Origin: Lycocorax pyrrhopterus obiensis
Taxonomy: Eukaryota; Chordata; Aves; Passeriformes; Paradisaeidae
Length of the DNA: 64,000 nucleotides
Assembly (NCBI GenBank): GCA_014706295.1
Contig: JACSVZ010000016.1
Span: forward strand, 6,305,168-6,369,167
Direction: 5' to 3'
In this document: piece after piece, positions 24,801-37,030 of the stretch
How positions within the stretch are numbered: position 1 is the stretch's first letter
How the letters are laid out: each line of letters opens with the position of its first letter
Notes under the pieces: generated by a model
Seen by the model: only the letters and a program-made list of their open reading frames with translations
What the model was told of the DNA's origin: nothing
Databases searched by the model: none
Translations under genes and position numbers: made by a program

Positions 24801-27800
24801 TTTGCTACTTCAGTGTCCCAGCTCTCAAGATTATTCTAATACAATTTATAATGTCAAAGTGGGTGTAGAAGTAACAAACTACGGAACTGAAACAAAAATA
24901 TCTATGAAAGTAATGCTATTAAGGCTGAAAACCCCTCCTCTTTCCATAGCCAGAAAGTTTAGAAAATGTAGAAGGGCTTTCCTGCAGATTACTGTCTCTG
25001 CTGGTCTAACTTTCCAGAATAGAAATGAGGAAAAGCAGCAAAATAAAAATGAAAGAAGAAAGTATCTTGGAAATTATTCCTGTTATTAGACTCAGTGGCA
25101 TAAAAGAGGGTCAAGAAAAAAATTGAAAATTCTGAAGATTTTAAAGGTGAATCTTTTCTATTATAGAATAACATCAAAGAAAAGTTCAGTTGAGTTTCAA
25201 CCTTTGTATAACAGAAACAGCCCTGCAATTTTAAAATGTCAGACTAAGTAACTTTTTACTGGTTTTAAGCAGTTATATAACTGAGGGTGTTGGATGAGAC
25301 CCTCTTGTCCCTCTTACTCTGAAAAAGTCAATGTAACATAGGTAATAAAACATGAAATGGATGAAAAAATAACCACCTCTCACCCAAATAAATTATTCCT
25401 AATCCAATCTGAGCCATAGAATTCTTAAGTAATTCTAGGTAAGTCACTTAAACCATAGATTTCCCAGAGGATCTCTTGTTTATAGTCTTGCACAAACTCT
25501 GTGTGTCTCAAGACAACAGAACAGTTATTGGAACCTGCTTTTCTCAAACTGAATGTTTTTCTTCTTTCTTAGCTGCTTTTCAAGTTTTCAAAGATCTGTA
25601 ATTTCCTTCCGTTGTTCCTAGGCCTTTTAATCCAATCAGAGGGGAACAGTCATTGTAGGATTAACATCTTTACCTGCTTTTGAAGCCCAACTTTTTCCAA
25701 TCTGATAGAGATATAAAATTTGTCACTGAATATGCATGGTTCAGTAGACTCATGTATACATATTTAGTAGACTAATTCCTCCTTGACCAAAAATCATTTT
25801 AGACTTCTACTTCAAACAAACAAAAAAGAAGTAAATCTGTCATATTAATTCAGTACCCTGATAGATCCCTCAGGGAAAGGGCCAGCATTGCTTTTATTTT
25901 AAAAGCTCATAAGATGTGTTTAATTTGGTTCTGTAGTTATTTGTTCAGTATGCAGTGCAAATTTTTCTGGCTGCAGACATGGGATATGGTAAACCTTTGC
26001 CTGGATCAATGTCCAGCCTCTTTTAAGTTGGGGAGAAAGTTACTCTCTCATAAAGTTCAGACCTGCCAGACTCAATAACTCTACAAAAATGTTCAGATGA
26101 AAATTGCTTCAAGCAATCCTAGTAGAAAGCCAGCACCTCACCCCTAGTTTAAAGTTATGATCCTTATCATAATTAATTCAATAAAGAAGTAATGTACTTC
26201 AACCTAGGCATAGAGAATAATTTTCTGTCCTGGCTGGTATAAACTTTCAGCTAGGGACGTTTAAACTCTGGACCTGATCTTTTACAGCAAATAATAAATT
26301 ACAGACCTAGAGCCTGCAGATTATAGCTGAAGTTGAACCATCACAAATATGTTGCTCCGTCTAAGATGAAAAGGTACACTGGATAAGAGTGATAAAAAGT
26401 ATAATACTATTTATAAATATAAGAAAAACGTTCTTTTACTGACAAATTAAACACTAATAATATTTTCAAGCTGTGAATGCATTGAAGAGTAGGAATCTCT
26501 ATGCAATTTTTGTAAGCTGACGTACCTTGCATCTTAAATTTATAATTAACATTTTTCTGCTGGTGAAATATAGAACTAATTCACTGTCAAACAAACCAAG
26601 ATGTTTGAAAGACCCAATCTCAAAGGACTGAAGCATTTAACTTATGATTCCCCTTACTTTTGCCTAACGTTACTGCTCTGTTGTCACCTTTTCCTCGTGC
26701 TCCTGTCAGGCAGATCCTGCTGCAGAGAGGTGCTGAAACACCCTCAGCACACGGAGCAGTGAGTGGCCTTTTGCCTGCCTGCCCAGCTGAACATTTCCAG
26801 TCTTTATTCTGGAGAGGAAAATGCACTGACCACAGCAGCAGAGGGGAAGAGCTGAGTGAACACACCACAAACACCCCTCAGTGTGCCCGTTGCTGTTTTC
26901 ACACGTGCATTTAGCAGCAAGAGAGAAGGGGCTGGGTTTGGACCCTTACCTAAGTGCTCTTTTCCCCATTTGCTGGGGTATATTAAAGCAAATGGCCATT
27001 TGTTTGAACAGCACACGGTAAAGTTGAGCGTGTACTTCTTTAAATGTTAGCTTTTATTTTATCAGCTCATCTCACATTCCATCTCAGTGCATTCAGTCGT
27101 GTCTGTGCTGCAGTGTGACACAACTTGCTGCAGTGTTAACAGTTCCAAAACATGTAAATTGCTTTTCCAAGACATCTTGTCCAAAACAAATATCCCCTTC
27201 TCACTAATTTAGTTTGATAGATAGATAATCTTTATGAGACATACTTAAAATACACATACTACTTTTATCACACGTAAGAAATGTATTTTTATCCCAGTAT
27301 GCAAGGATTTGTCTGCTGTTTCTACTGTTTGTCTTTACCCTTACCTATATGTATTTATATTTCATTTCTCAGTTCTTATTGTATGGACATTAACCATCTC
27401 TCTACCTTTAAAATAATGAGAGATGCAAATTGCAGAGCTACTAGGAAGCATTTTTGACCTAAGATTTCAATTATATTCAAGCACAGATACATTATAAATG
27501 ACAACTGCATATGTAGTTACAACAAGAGAATATGTGTGGTACCCTGACTTGCAAATGCTCATTGAGGTGAAAAATCCCAGTGATGAGGAGGATTCATTTT
27601 GTTTTACTGAAAGAGGGAGAGTTTGTGGCATTTTAACTCACAAAAACTCTCTTAATCATACCATTATATTAAAGCAAAAAATAAAAAGGAAACAAAAAAT
27701 CTTTAAGAGATGCTTTGAGTAGAATTTAAATTAAATATTTTTTCACATAGATTTTCTGACTCAAAACTGTTGCTATGGTCTGACAGGATAAACCAAAAGC

Positions 27801-28137
27801 ACATTATTAAGCTTTAAGAGCTACACTTCTTGCTTCAATTCTCTGTTGCTAACAGTTGTGTTGTAAGTTAGCTTTCCTCCACTGAGTAGCCTTTACACTG
27901 TGTGAGTAGTTTATCTTACTGGAATTACAACTCTCAAGCTTACTTGTGTACATGATCAGGCTTAGATAATGTCAGTAGATGTTACTCTTTAGAAATATAT
28001 TTGTACACTTTTACTATTTTGAAAGTAACACTGTATGAAATTTCAGGTTCTTTTACGCTAAATTACCTCCACTTCAGAAGTGTCTTAAATAAATTCAAGC
28101 TCACATATGTGTATGTACAACCACATCTTCTACAAAT
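24801..28137. other. Unique non-coding DNA
   Basis: Mostly AT-rich. A GC-richer patch at about 26.69-26.96 kb yields overlapping frames on both strands (up to 84 codons) without CpG enrichment or known motif. A possible, heavily decayed CR1-like end near 25.27-25.33 kb is treated as a finding only. Confidence 0.5.
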
Positions 28138-28640
28138 TTAGCCAGCAATTAAAACCCTGAAAGCAGTTCAACTGATTGATCAGTTATTTACAGTATGCAC
28201 AAACCCAGAGCTAGAGGAAGTAAGTAAACACACCAGAGATTGGTTGCTGTTACAACAAATCCCTTTTTGCCAGAATGTTTGACCAACACTTGCAACCCTG
28301 CACCCCCACCCCCTTTGAGTCCCCCTTGGATTGATTAAATTGGCTCAAGATGACACCAATAATTGGCTCAAGATGCCGCTTCGACAGACCCAATGATCCA
28401 TATCTTTGCATTCCCTAAAATCAGTCCTTTCAGCTCTGTGTTAGATTTAGGATGGTTTACATTGGCTCTGTCACAAACATTTTAATAAAGTCCCAGAGAA
28501 ACCTCAAACTGGTGACATCATTGGATGGTGTTAAAAAAAAGTTCCACTTTGCTGGTTAGTTGTTAGCCTTTATAATCCGATCAGAACCTTTTTTCCACTA
28601 TATTTTGTCATTCCTTTAAAGCTCTCTGCAATTAGGACCA
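28138..28640. promoter_or_regulatory. Candidate regulatory block (PBX, FOX and CCAAT-like sites)
   Basis: The block contains ACTGATTGATCAGT (a near-palindromic PBX-type TGATTGAT), AAGTAAACACACC (forkhead GTAAACA), and two copies of AATTGGCTCAAGATG 23 bp apart flanking CACCAAT, giving alternating ATTGG/CCAAT boxes. No coding frame crosses it. The grouping of distinct sites and the repeated 15-mer suggest a regulatory role, but this is inference from motifs alone. Confidence 0.25.
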
Positions 28641-29629
28641 TGGTATTAAAAAGAAAAAAAATATTAATATTAGCTATAAGGAGAAAACAGTTTTAAGTAT
28701 TTTGACATCAAGTAGTAAAATGAAAAAAGCCAAGCTTAAACATTTACTGTATCTAAATGGCAGGAGCCTGAAACTGCTGGGTGTATTATTTTTGAACTAT
28801 TAGATGAATTAATTACAATGAAAGTATTGGCTGTTCTCATGAGACTATTGTATAAAATAAATAATGTCATTAGGCTCACTGGAAAGGCTAATACTCATTC
28901 AAGTACTCTTAGAAAATAAGTTGCAAACTCTTCAGCGCGTCCCAAGACTGTGAATATGCCTGGTTCAGATAACGCACCCGGGGCCTGACTTCCCTGTAGT
29001 TCATGTGCTCAGAAAGGCAAAGATATCCCACCTCTATCAGAGGAGCAGTGCCAGTCTGAGGCCTGTGGCTGCTGAGAACCATTCCCATGCCAGCTGTCTG
29101 TTTTTTCCTGAAGGCACAGATTTTTAACACTTAGCATTTTCCATCTTTAATTCACATCCACCTCAAGAAGGGAGTTGCTGCGGAGCTCCACCACACAGCA
29201 TTCCTGTTATCTGATATCCAGGCTCCTTGAGCTTTCCAGTTTCTTGAGTTTAAACAGATGACAGTCCTTGTGTCATCAGATGTTATTACTTAATTACTTC
29301 TAGCAGTGGACTTTATATAAAAAGGATACTCTGAGTACTTTTTTCCACAACACACTGGAAAATTTGACATGCTTTTCCTTTTCAAACTCAAAGGCTGATT
29401 TCATGTCCTGAAATTCCATACTATTGTCCCTAAAAATATGAAAATCCCAAGTAAGTGAGAGCTCAAGTCCACACCCAGTTTAAGCACAGGAACAGCCTGC
29501 CTTGCCAGGTGCCAGGATTTCCTGCGATATGTCATTTATAAAGCAGTAGCATCCTGACACCACAGCACAGTCTGACAGCCACTGATGCTAAGGGCTGTAC
29601 TGACATGTGGATGATGCTCCAAGCCCTCA
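28641..29629. other. Unique non-coding DNA
   Basis: AT-rich, no gene or repeat recognised. The minus frame near 28.9-29.13 kb (73 codons) has no known motif. Confidence 0.5.
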
Positions 29630-29752
29630 TCCCACCCTCCATAACTGGAACTCAAAACAGAGTAGGGCAGCGGAAGAGGGAGCAAAGAGATAGGAAATTA
29701 CTTGTTTAAGGTCAGCAGCAGAGCCAGCATTCGAACCCCGATTTCTCCTCTT
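29630..29752 (-). mobile_element. MIR: MIR-like SINE relic
   Basis: On the + strand the order AAATTACTTGTTTAAGGTCA, GCAGAGCCAGCATTCGAACC matches the antisense MIR consensus (AAGTAACTTGCCCAAGGTCA ... GGCAGAGCCGGGATTCGAACC). The weaker left part AACTGGAACTCAAAACAGAG would correspond to GAGGAAACTGAGGCACAGAG. The GGTTCGAAT (box B-like) motif is the tRNA-derived promoter relic, not a functional tRNA gene: no cloverleaf can be completed around it. Confidence 0.65.
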
Positions 29753-30027
29753 TAGGGTGGTGCATTATTAGGAAATTTCCTGCCTTGTATGTGCCAAAGC
29801 TGTACCAGACCTTGCTGCCTCCTCGCACGGAGCAGGGGACACTCAGCTGGTCACAGGCACAGGGAAGGAGCCCACAGGCACCCCACGAGCTGCTTTCTCC
29901 TCCCTGGGCACAGGCAGCAGTGGCCCTTTCACACACAAGGTTGCAGAGCAGCAGGTCTGGGGTTTGCCTTGGTCCTCTCTAAAACAAACCCCGTGTCCAG
30001 ATGCTTGGCTGGTGCGACTCAGCGTCA
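29753..30027. other. GC-richer unique DNA between two MIR relics
   Basis: Several short overlapping frames on both strands come from a C/G-richer patch. No family motif is seen. Confidence 0.45.
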
Positions 30028-30110
30028 GCACATTATCATCCCCAATTTACACTCCTCACCGAGGGAAAGGGAGGCTGCCTGATTCCTACAGTCACTCTGA
30101 GCTCCTTTCA
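30028..30110 (-). mobile_element. MIR: MIR-like SINE relic (core fragment)
   Basis: ACATTATCATCCCCAATTTA followed by CTCCTCACCGAGGGAAAGGGAGG matches antisense MIR (ATTATTATCCCCATTTTACAG, ATGAGGAAACTGAGGCACAGAGAGG). Relative to the relic some 300 bp to the left, this fragment carries the part that should come first in this orientation, so the two are separate insertions or a rearranged pair. Confidence 0.55.
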
Positions 30111-31065
30111 AAAGTCAAACACAAAGAAAGGGGCTTTGCTGTCAAAACACAGAAATATTTATTTTTAACACGTTAGTTAAAAACTTGATAGCACGCTTTA
30201 GTCATCTAAAAAAATAAACTGGCTTTCAAAACTAAATCAGCTTTCTCAACAGATATAATGCTTACAACCAGTGTAAGACCACAAAGATACTGTTACACAA
30301 ATACTAGGTATATATAAGGTTTTTTTTCATTCTATTCTTTACAACACTGAGGTAAAATACAAATACTTTTTTAAAAGCCTATTTTCTATAAATATTTCTA
30401 GTAAATCTTAAAAGCCTTACTCTTTTCCTCTGGTTTTGGTGGTTTTTCTTTTTTTTTCTTTTTTTTTAGTAAAAGAAACCACACCAGGATAACTTCAAGC
30501 ATATTTCCAAAATAAAACAAAAAAGGTGATTTTCCAGGTTTCAATATGTAACAGCTTTTTAAATTATCCAATACGCTGCCTTGATTCTGTACAAATGTTC
30601 CCTTCCTTCAAAGAGACAAAAAAGCATGTACTGCCAGATCTGATTGTATGTAGAGAGTGGATCTGATCCCCTTGTCACTAAGGTTACTAATCAAATTTCC
30701 ATCCAATATGCTCATGCAGGATTTCCTGATCAAACACTTAAATCTGCCCCCTCTGCACCCCCATTAGCTAACATGTTTTATATGTAGCGGGGTCATCAAA
30801 AGTGTAATTCCCTTAAAGAAACCTAATCCTGCCCCCTTGTCAACCAGCAGATAGCTAATAACGCTTTCTATCCTCCAGTTTTTGAACATCAAGAGCATAC
30901 CAGAAATTAAAATCTTATTTTAATCTCTCAACAGATGTTCGAAACAAAGGTATTGCATACGTGCGTTACATGTATTTAAAAACCATCAGGTGAAGAAATA
31001 AGGAAGTTTCATGTAAGATTAGCTTGGGGTTTGCCAGAAAAATACCAAGTAGGTTTTTGTTTCTG
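30111..31065. other. Unique AT-rich DNA with T-rich tract
   Basis: At about 30.44-30.47 kb lies a T-rich run with interspersed G and C (TTTTTCTTTTTTTTTCTTTT). Otherwise nothing is recognised. Confidence 0.5.
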
Positions 31066-31230
31066 TTTGGGCTCGGTAAGCGTCCTGCAGAACCTCACAA
31101 AAGAAGGTTACACAGGATAATTTCGCTGCTAAAACGATTATTTGGGAAAGCTGCGGAGTCAACGCGGGTCTGTTCCAGCGGTAGCTCACAACACCCGTGC
31201 TCACCCTCACACTTGCTTCCCTTTCCTGCG
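31066..31230. promoter_or_regulatory. Isolated CpG cluster, possible regulatory element
   Basis: About ten CpG dinucleotides fall in roughly 165 bp at about 50 percent GC, whereas neighbouring kilobases have very few. The patch includes GCTGCGGAGTCAACGCGGGT and TTTCGCTGCTAAAACG. It is too short for a CpG island. A 131-codon plus frame starts just upstream and runs through it (GKRPAEPHKRRLHRIISLLK near its start) but has no domain I know. It may be a conserved element, a small unmethylated regulatory site or an exon remnant. Confidence 0.25.
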
Positions 31231-34200
31231 TGGATTTCTACAACTTTCTGCCCTCAACACTCACTGGATATTTCAGTACTGCTTTTGTTTCATATGAGGA
31301 AAAAAACCCCCAACCTAAAGCAAAAGAAGAAAACTCTCAAATCGATATCACTGCAAACAAGATTCAGTCCTGTTATTGAAGGTGGTTTTCATTCTCAAGA
31401 CCACCTTTTTAACTTTTAATAGTAAAAGCAAACGTTGAAGACTTGGCTCAAGACTTTTTCTCTTGTTAATTCTTTTTTAACACTAATTTGCACTAGAGAA
31501 ATATAACTTCCATGATGATCCTTTTGGAAGCTTGTGGGTGTATTTTTTCCCTTTCTCTTTTTTTTTCTGAGCAATGGTCACAATCAGAGTAGCAGAAGTG
31601 GGTCAGGAAATTTAACCTGACTGGTCGAACTCTGGGCTGAATCTGTAAGGTCTGCAAGGCCCGGCTTTGTCAGAACTCTGTGGATTGCATACATCTGAGT
31701 GGCAAAACAGATTTAAAATGCTGTCCATTTCAACTTAACATTTGCCCTAGACATTGCTGAATTTCCACGAATACCAACTCCATTGCCTCAGCTTTCGCAG
31801 TCACCACCGCTGGTATTTAAATGAAATTGTTAATTGCACATGTGGGAATGTGCACATGCACATTTTTTTTTTCTCTGACACACGGTCATTTAACTAATTT
31901 TTAATATGTAAAGGGAACAAGTGCAATGAAATCCTGGTGCTTTCAGTTCTAGTTAGTGGTATTTTATGAAGTCAATATATAATGCTGACTGATCTGAATA
32001 ATACTTCACATGGAATTCTGTGGGACCCTTTACAAATATTTTAAGTGTAACTGAATCATTTCAACTACTGTATATGGTAAGAAAATGTATTTTAAGCACA
32101 TAAATACCATTTTGAAAAACATCTGTTGAGTTTCAGGATTTTATTGACTTCAAAATGACTTACTGAATGGAGTTAAAGAGAAAGAGCAGAAAGGAGTGAT
32201 TTAATTTACTTCATATTTTTCTGTACAATATCTCTAATGGAAAACAAGTGGATGGCTTATTCTTTAACTAGAATAAAATTTAATATAGTGGCATATGGGA
32301 ACAAATTCAACAACAAAACTAGTGCTTTTTAAAAAGAAAGTACTTGTTATACTGTAAATTAATTTTCTTTTTCCAAATGAGTTTTTCGTGTTCTTTCTCT
32401 GATATTGCAGAATTCTTCCTCTGATGTGCATATTTTTAAGCACTGAAATGATAATAACTTTATAGGTGGTGTTTGAAGATGTTTAAATGAACTGCTGAGA
32501 TTTTAGTTACAAAAACTTAAAAAAGGATTCAGACGAACTGATTTATTAGAACAAATTAAATAGCAAGAAAATAAAGGGGACACGGCAAGTTCTTACTTCT
32601 GTGTGTAGAAAAATAATTTGTTTACTTGTCAGCTTGGAATTTTCAAGTAGTGCTGTAGCCTGAAATCTTCTGTTTGATATGAATAACACTCTAATTTAAT
32701 ATCTACTATGATCTTCATCTTCTTTGCTGTTCCCAGCATACTAATATACTTCCAAGTTTACCAAATCAGCCCAGTCATTGAAAAGGAAAGAACCGAGTAA
32801 CTTTCCAAACAGTAACATGAGTCTTAACGAGAGATTTTAAATGAAAACAGTGATGAGTTATGCAAACGCAGCTGATATTGCATCATACTCCCAAATCTTC
32901 TCTAAATTAGCTCTATGTCAGAGGGCTATGCTGAGAGAATAGGTTCTTGTGAAAGCGTGTCAGATTAAAAAACGTTACAGTAATATCAGTTTACTGTAAA
33001 ATCTAAGAGATCATTACATTTCATTGCAATGAGCGAAGTTTTTAAGTTCCTTTTTTGGTTGTTTCATTTTAAAGCTATAGCTCAATTTAATATATTACTT
33101 TAAAGAATTGCTTTCCTGGTTTTTTCCAACACAAAACGTTTTCTGATTTTAGTGCACCATGAGCTATAGATATAAGTAGACCTTGCCCAAGTGCCAGATA
33201 CTTGGAGTTCTCACAGAAGGAGCAGTTCTTTAATATGAGCTGTGTTAGAATTTCTGAAGTGATTGAAGATTCTGCACAGGGATGGAGAAGGACCCCAGGT
33301 AAACGTTGCATGTCACCAAGTGTGCCTATAACTGAATGAAAATACACCAGAGGGAAACATCACAGACATCTGACAGAACAAAATGCAACTCTTGTGGGTG
33401 TTCCTGGTCATAAACTGCTGTAAAATATCAAAAAGGTAAGTCCTCAGACTTAGTGCCAATTTTGGAATATGATTGTGCGGTAGAGAAGGCACCACTGGCC
33501 TAATGAAGCTCCCCAGTATTTAGTCAGTTGCCAACACAACAGACTATAAAAATCAGCCAAAATGATGAACATTAGCAAGAACTCAGTTATAACTTAGCTA
33601 GAGAACAGACCCAGAAGATGCAGAACAAAACCTCTCACTAGGGGTTTATGGTTTATGTAACATGTAATATATGGCTACAGTACTGCAGTGACTGAACTGA
33701 GGACCAGGAATATGGCTTGGATGTAACTGACACACACATAGAGAGTATCAAATTAATATTAGAAATGTTGTATGTATAGATGTATGTTCAGCTTACATTT
33801 TTATGTTTATATAGATGAGTTTCATATGAGAATAATGAATTTTATTTTATACATGCAGCCTTTAAAATTACTTTCAATAAGAAAGATGTGTTAGTGCAAT
33901 ATATAATTATATAAAATATATCATTTCAATGATCTTCAGGAAAGCTCACTGTGGTTATGCCCCACTAAGCTGATACCACCAGTAAGAGAAAAGGCAAGGT
34001 TCACATCTCTGTCTAAACATCACAACCATTTTTCTCATTAGAGGTACTTTTCACTGTATTCCTCTAACAGTTTTGTTGTAATCATCACTTGTGCATGAAC
34101 AGATTAATCTTCAATGTTTCTGTGTATCAGCCTCATGCTGGGGCCACGCGACTGAGTTACACACGTTGAAGTGGTTGCTGAAGTTAGACAGGAAGTTGTT

Positions 34201-35231
34201 GGTGACAGAAACTGAAAGGCAAAAGCCAAAGCTCAGCCTTCCCAGCTCAAAAGTCTTCATGTGACAGACAGACCATGCTATTCTACTGCTGTTTGTCTTT
34301 ATATGAAATGTAGAAGTCCGCTTTTCTATCCTGGATGGGTTCCACTGAGCCCACGTTCCCCCTCAGCAGTGTGGTAACCCTGGGAAGGTGTGCACTGCTC
34401 CCCAGGCACTGCTCCAGGCAGGAAGGACATCCATCACCACAAATCACAGCAGAAAAAGATTACAAAGACAGGCAGACTAATCTCTAAGCCTTTCCTCCTC
34501 TGCCACCTTGGTCTTTTAAAAAAAATAAAGTCTCAAGGCACCTAAGTATTTAATGTACCTGTAACTCATCCTTACAGGCATAGGAACCAGCATTTATTCA
34601 GAAGGGCTGTCTGGTTAAATGAAGCTCAACCCAGCTGTCAGGCTGCCTGAAAATTTAATTCAGAATTTTTTACTGCAGCCTAAAGTAAAATAAAGGTTGC
34701 AGCCTCTGACTTTTCTTGCGGTGTCGCTGTGTATATTTGTTCATTATTGGAGCTTTCCATACCCAGACACGCACACCTACATCAGAAAAACCAGCTACCA
34801 GCAGAGGACATAGGACAGAGAGAGCAGGAAGGCCAGACCGTGGCCTTGTGTGTCATGGGAACACATTTCTCTTTGAAACAGAACAGAAGCTTGAAAAAAA
34901 GGTGGCATTTAATGAGTATTTGCATCTTTCAAAATTCCTTGCTCTCTTCTCTTGCACATCGAATACACACACTGCTTTCCAAATGAATTTCTGCCTGTGA
35001 CTATTTAGATTCTGGCTGTCTGTTGCACAGCTGTGCTCTGTAGGTGTTAGAGACACTGCAATTTAGCCCTTTCACAGGGGTGTGGCATCGAGAGGGGGAG
35101 TGCATCAACGTCAGGGTGATGGGGGATAGAAAAGCACCTCCCAGAACACCCTCAAAGAGTAACACGGCCTTGTCCAAGCATCCCTAAAGGAAAGGTGCTG
35201 GGAATCAGCAGTGCCCAGAGCAGGCAAGCGG
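31231..35231. other. Unique AT-rich non-coding DNA
   Basis: No gene is recognised. Around 31.835-31.875 kb there is an E-box-rich GCACATGTGGGAATGTGCAC followed by a T run. The 32.8-32.95 kb stretch (ATGCAAACGCAGCTGATATT) is unusually non-repetitive and could be a conserved element, but nothing firmer can be said. Confidence 0.5.
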
Positions 35232-35330
35232 AAGCCCAGGGTCCATGAGTCGCCCAAGGTCAGCCGGCAGCCAGTGACAGGAACGGGACAGGCCAAGGTC
35301 TCCCCATTCCCATAAACACGGCTCTCCTCC
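35232..35330 (-). mobile_element. MIR: MIR-like SINE relic
   Basis: TGAGTCGCCCAAGGTCAGCC, GGCAGCCAGTGACAGGAACG and GGCCAAGGTCTCCCCATTCC follow the antisense MIR order (TGACTTGCCCAAGGTCACAC, AGTCAGTGGCAGAGCCGGGA, ACCCAGGTCTCCTGACTCC). The match is diffuse, as expected for an element more than 100 million years old. Confidence 0.5.
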
Positions 35331-36644
35331 AACGCTGGCTGCCACACTGACACGCAGGGACATGTCTCCCAGCCAATATTTATTTGAAACACACATTTCA
35401 AACTATCCTTACTCACACCCACAGGTTCATCAGGCTAAAATACATGCTTAAAACGCAAATGTTACAGAGTAAAATGCAAAATGGTAAGATTTCTTAGGAA
35501 AGCTGTCAAGAACTCTGTAGCACAGTTCTGAATCTCCTATTCCAGGCCAAAAGGTTAATATTTCTTGTTTGTTGGTTATGTTTAAAGAACTGAAGGCTTC
35601 ATACCAGAAGTCTCATGTTTGGTTTAGACAGGAATATTTTGATTGTAAAGAGGGAGGTTTTGGTACTCTCTGTTAATTATTTAAAAACAGATATACTGTA
35701 GAGTCAGTAGAGAACAAAAACAAAGAAAATGTTCTTCTCTAAACACGCTTTCCTTTATTTTCTACTTGTTTTTTCCACTGCAAATGAGAGGATTTATAAT
35801 AGATATTTCTTTTTTTGTTTGGCTGTATCTTGATCAGAAATAGCTGCCTGGTTAATAAATTTTGGATAAAATTTTTAAAAATCTCTACTTTAAGAAGCCT
35901 CCTATTTTATATCTAAGGAAACAGACAATTTTTGCTGGTGTTTGTGGAGCAAGAATTTGAATATATCTGCTTAAACATTTTCCTCAAAATTTATAAAACC
36001 CAAAAATTACCAAAATACAAATACAGAAGAAAAAAGAGAGAAACCTAATCCTGGAATCTCTACTCAAAGAATAATTTTTTTTTGCATGGTGACACTTTGG
36101 CTTCAGGGAAATAATAATTTATGTTGTGTCAATTACTGCATTTTCCCCACATTTGCTTTTTTAATGGTTGAAATTAAATTAGTCAAATTAGACATTATGT
36201 TACTCCATAAGGAACAAGGTAGAAAGCAGTCTAGCTTCAGTTACAAAATATACAACCAAATCTACTTGTTCTGCCTCATGTCATAAATATGGCCACAGGG
36301 CACTTCTAATGGGCTCTGTGTCAAAAAGAGAAAATAGAAATACTGAAAAATGTGAGTCTGGAAAAATAATAATATTCATGTTCCTTCTCAATAGGACTTT
36401 CATTGAAGTAAAATCTGCCAATTTCAGCCTTTGTTGCAGTCCTGCACCATATGAGCATTTAGAGCAAACTGAGAACTCTGACCCATAATATAATGATCAG
36501 AAAACCTACATTGAAATTTAAACGTTTCAAAAGCACTTTAGAGCTGGATGATAGAGTGTGTGTGTCTCATAAAGTGTTTAAATAACATTGTTTTCATCAA
36601 GGCTTTCCTGTCCGTGCCACACTTAGGCACAGACAGTGCAGCAG
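35331..36644. other. Unique AT-rich non-coding DNA
   Basis: Low-complexity A/T-rich sequence with no recognisable gene or repeat. Confidence 0.55.
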
Positions 36645-36750
36645 ATGCATCTGGAGAGCTGCTCTTGAGCTCTGATCACAGCTCTGCTCCTGATAAAAGG
36701 CACAGCCTTAGGCAGCTCACCTGGCCTGCTTCCCCTTCCTCCTTGCAAAG
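36645..36750 (+). mobile_element. MIR: MIR-like SINE relic
   Basis: GAGCTCTGATCACAGCTCTG, CTCCTGATAAAAGGCACAGC, CTTAGGCAGCTCACCTGGCC follow the sense MIR order (GGGTTCGAATCCCAGCTCTG, CCACTTACTAGCTGTGTGAC, CTTGGGCAAGTTACTTAACC). It lies in the opposite orientation to the relics at 29.7, 30.0 and 35.2 kb. Confidence 0.5.
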
Positions 36751-36796
36751 ACTGCGGGCCAGAGAAGAGAAATGTTGTTTCATTGAAGATGATGAA

Positions 36797-37030
36797 GTCA
36801 CCTCCAAGCACGAGGAGTATCCCCACGCTCCCCCTGAAGCGGGGCACCATGGCTGATGAGTGATTGCACGTTCCCTGTACGAAACGCCGCCACCACAGTA
36901 TCAGCGTAATGTAAAAAGCAGCGGTTTCCATCCGAAAACCTGCCATGAAGCAAGAAGCACTGATGAAACTTAACACCATCTTCCAGTGATTGGCAGGCAT
37001 CATCTCTTGGAGGAAGACAGAAGGGGACAA
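36797..37030 (-). other. CpG-containing unique patch with open minus frame
   Basis: A 135-codon minus frame starts at the right edge (MSPSVFLQEMMPANHWKMVL) and runs on into the MIR relic, which argues against a real gene end to end. The right half is unusually CpG-containing (ACGAAACGCCGCCACC, GCGTAATG, CATCCGAAAACC) for this window and avoids stops on the minus strand. No domain is recognised. Could be a conserved non-coding element or an exon remnant. Confidence 0.15.

Noticed and set aside
29700..29752. Possible tRNA gene from a GGTTCGAAT box B-like motif on the minus strand
   Set aside because: The surrounding sequence follows the MIR SINE and no acceptor stem or anticodon arm can be formed.
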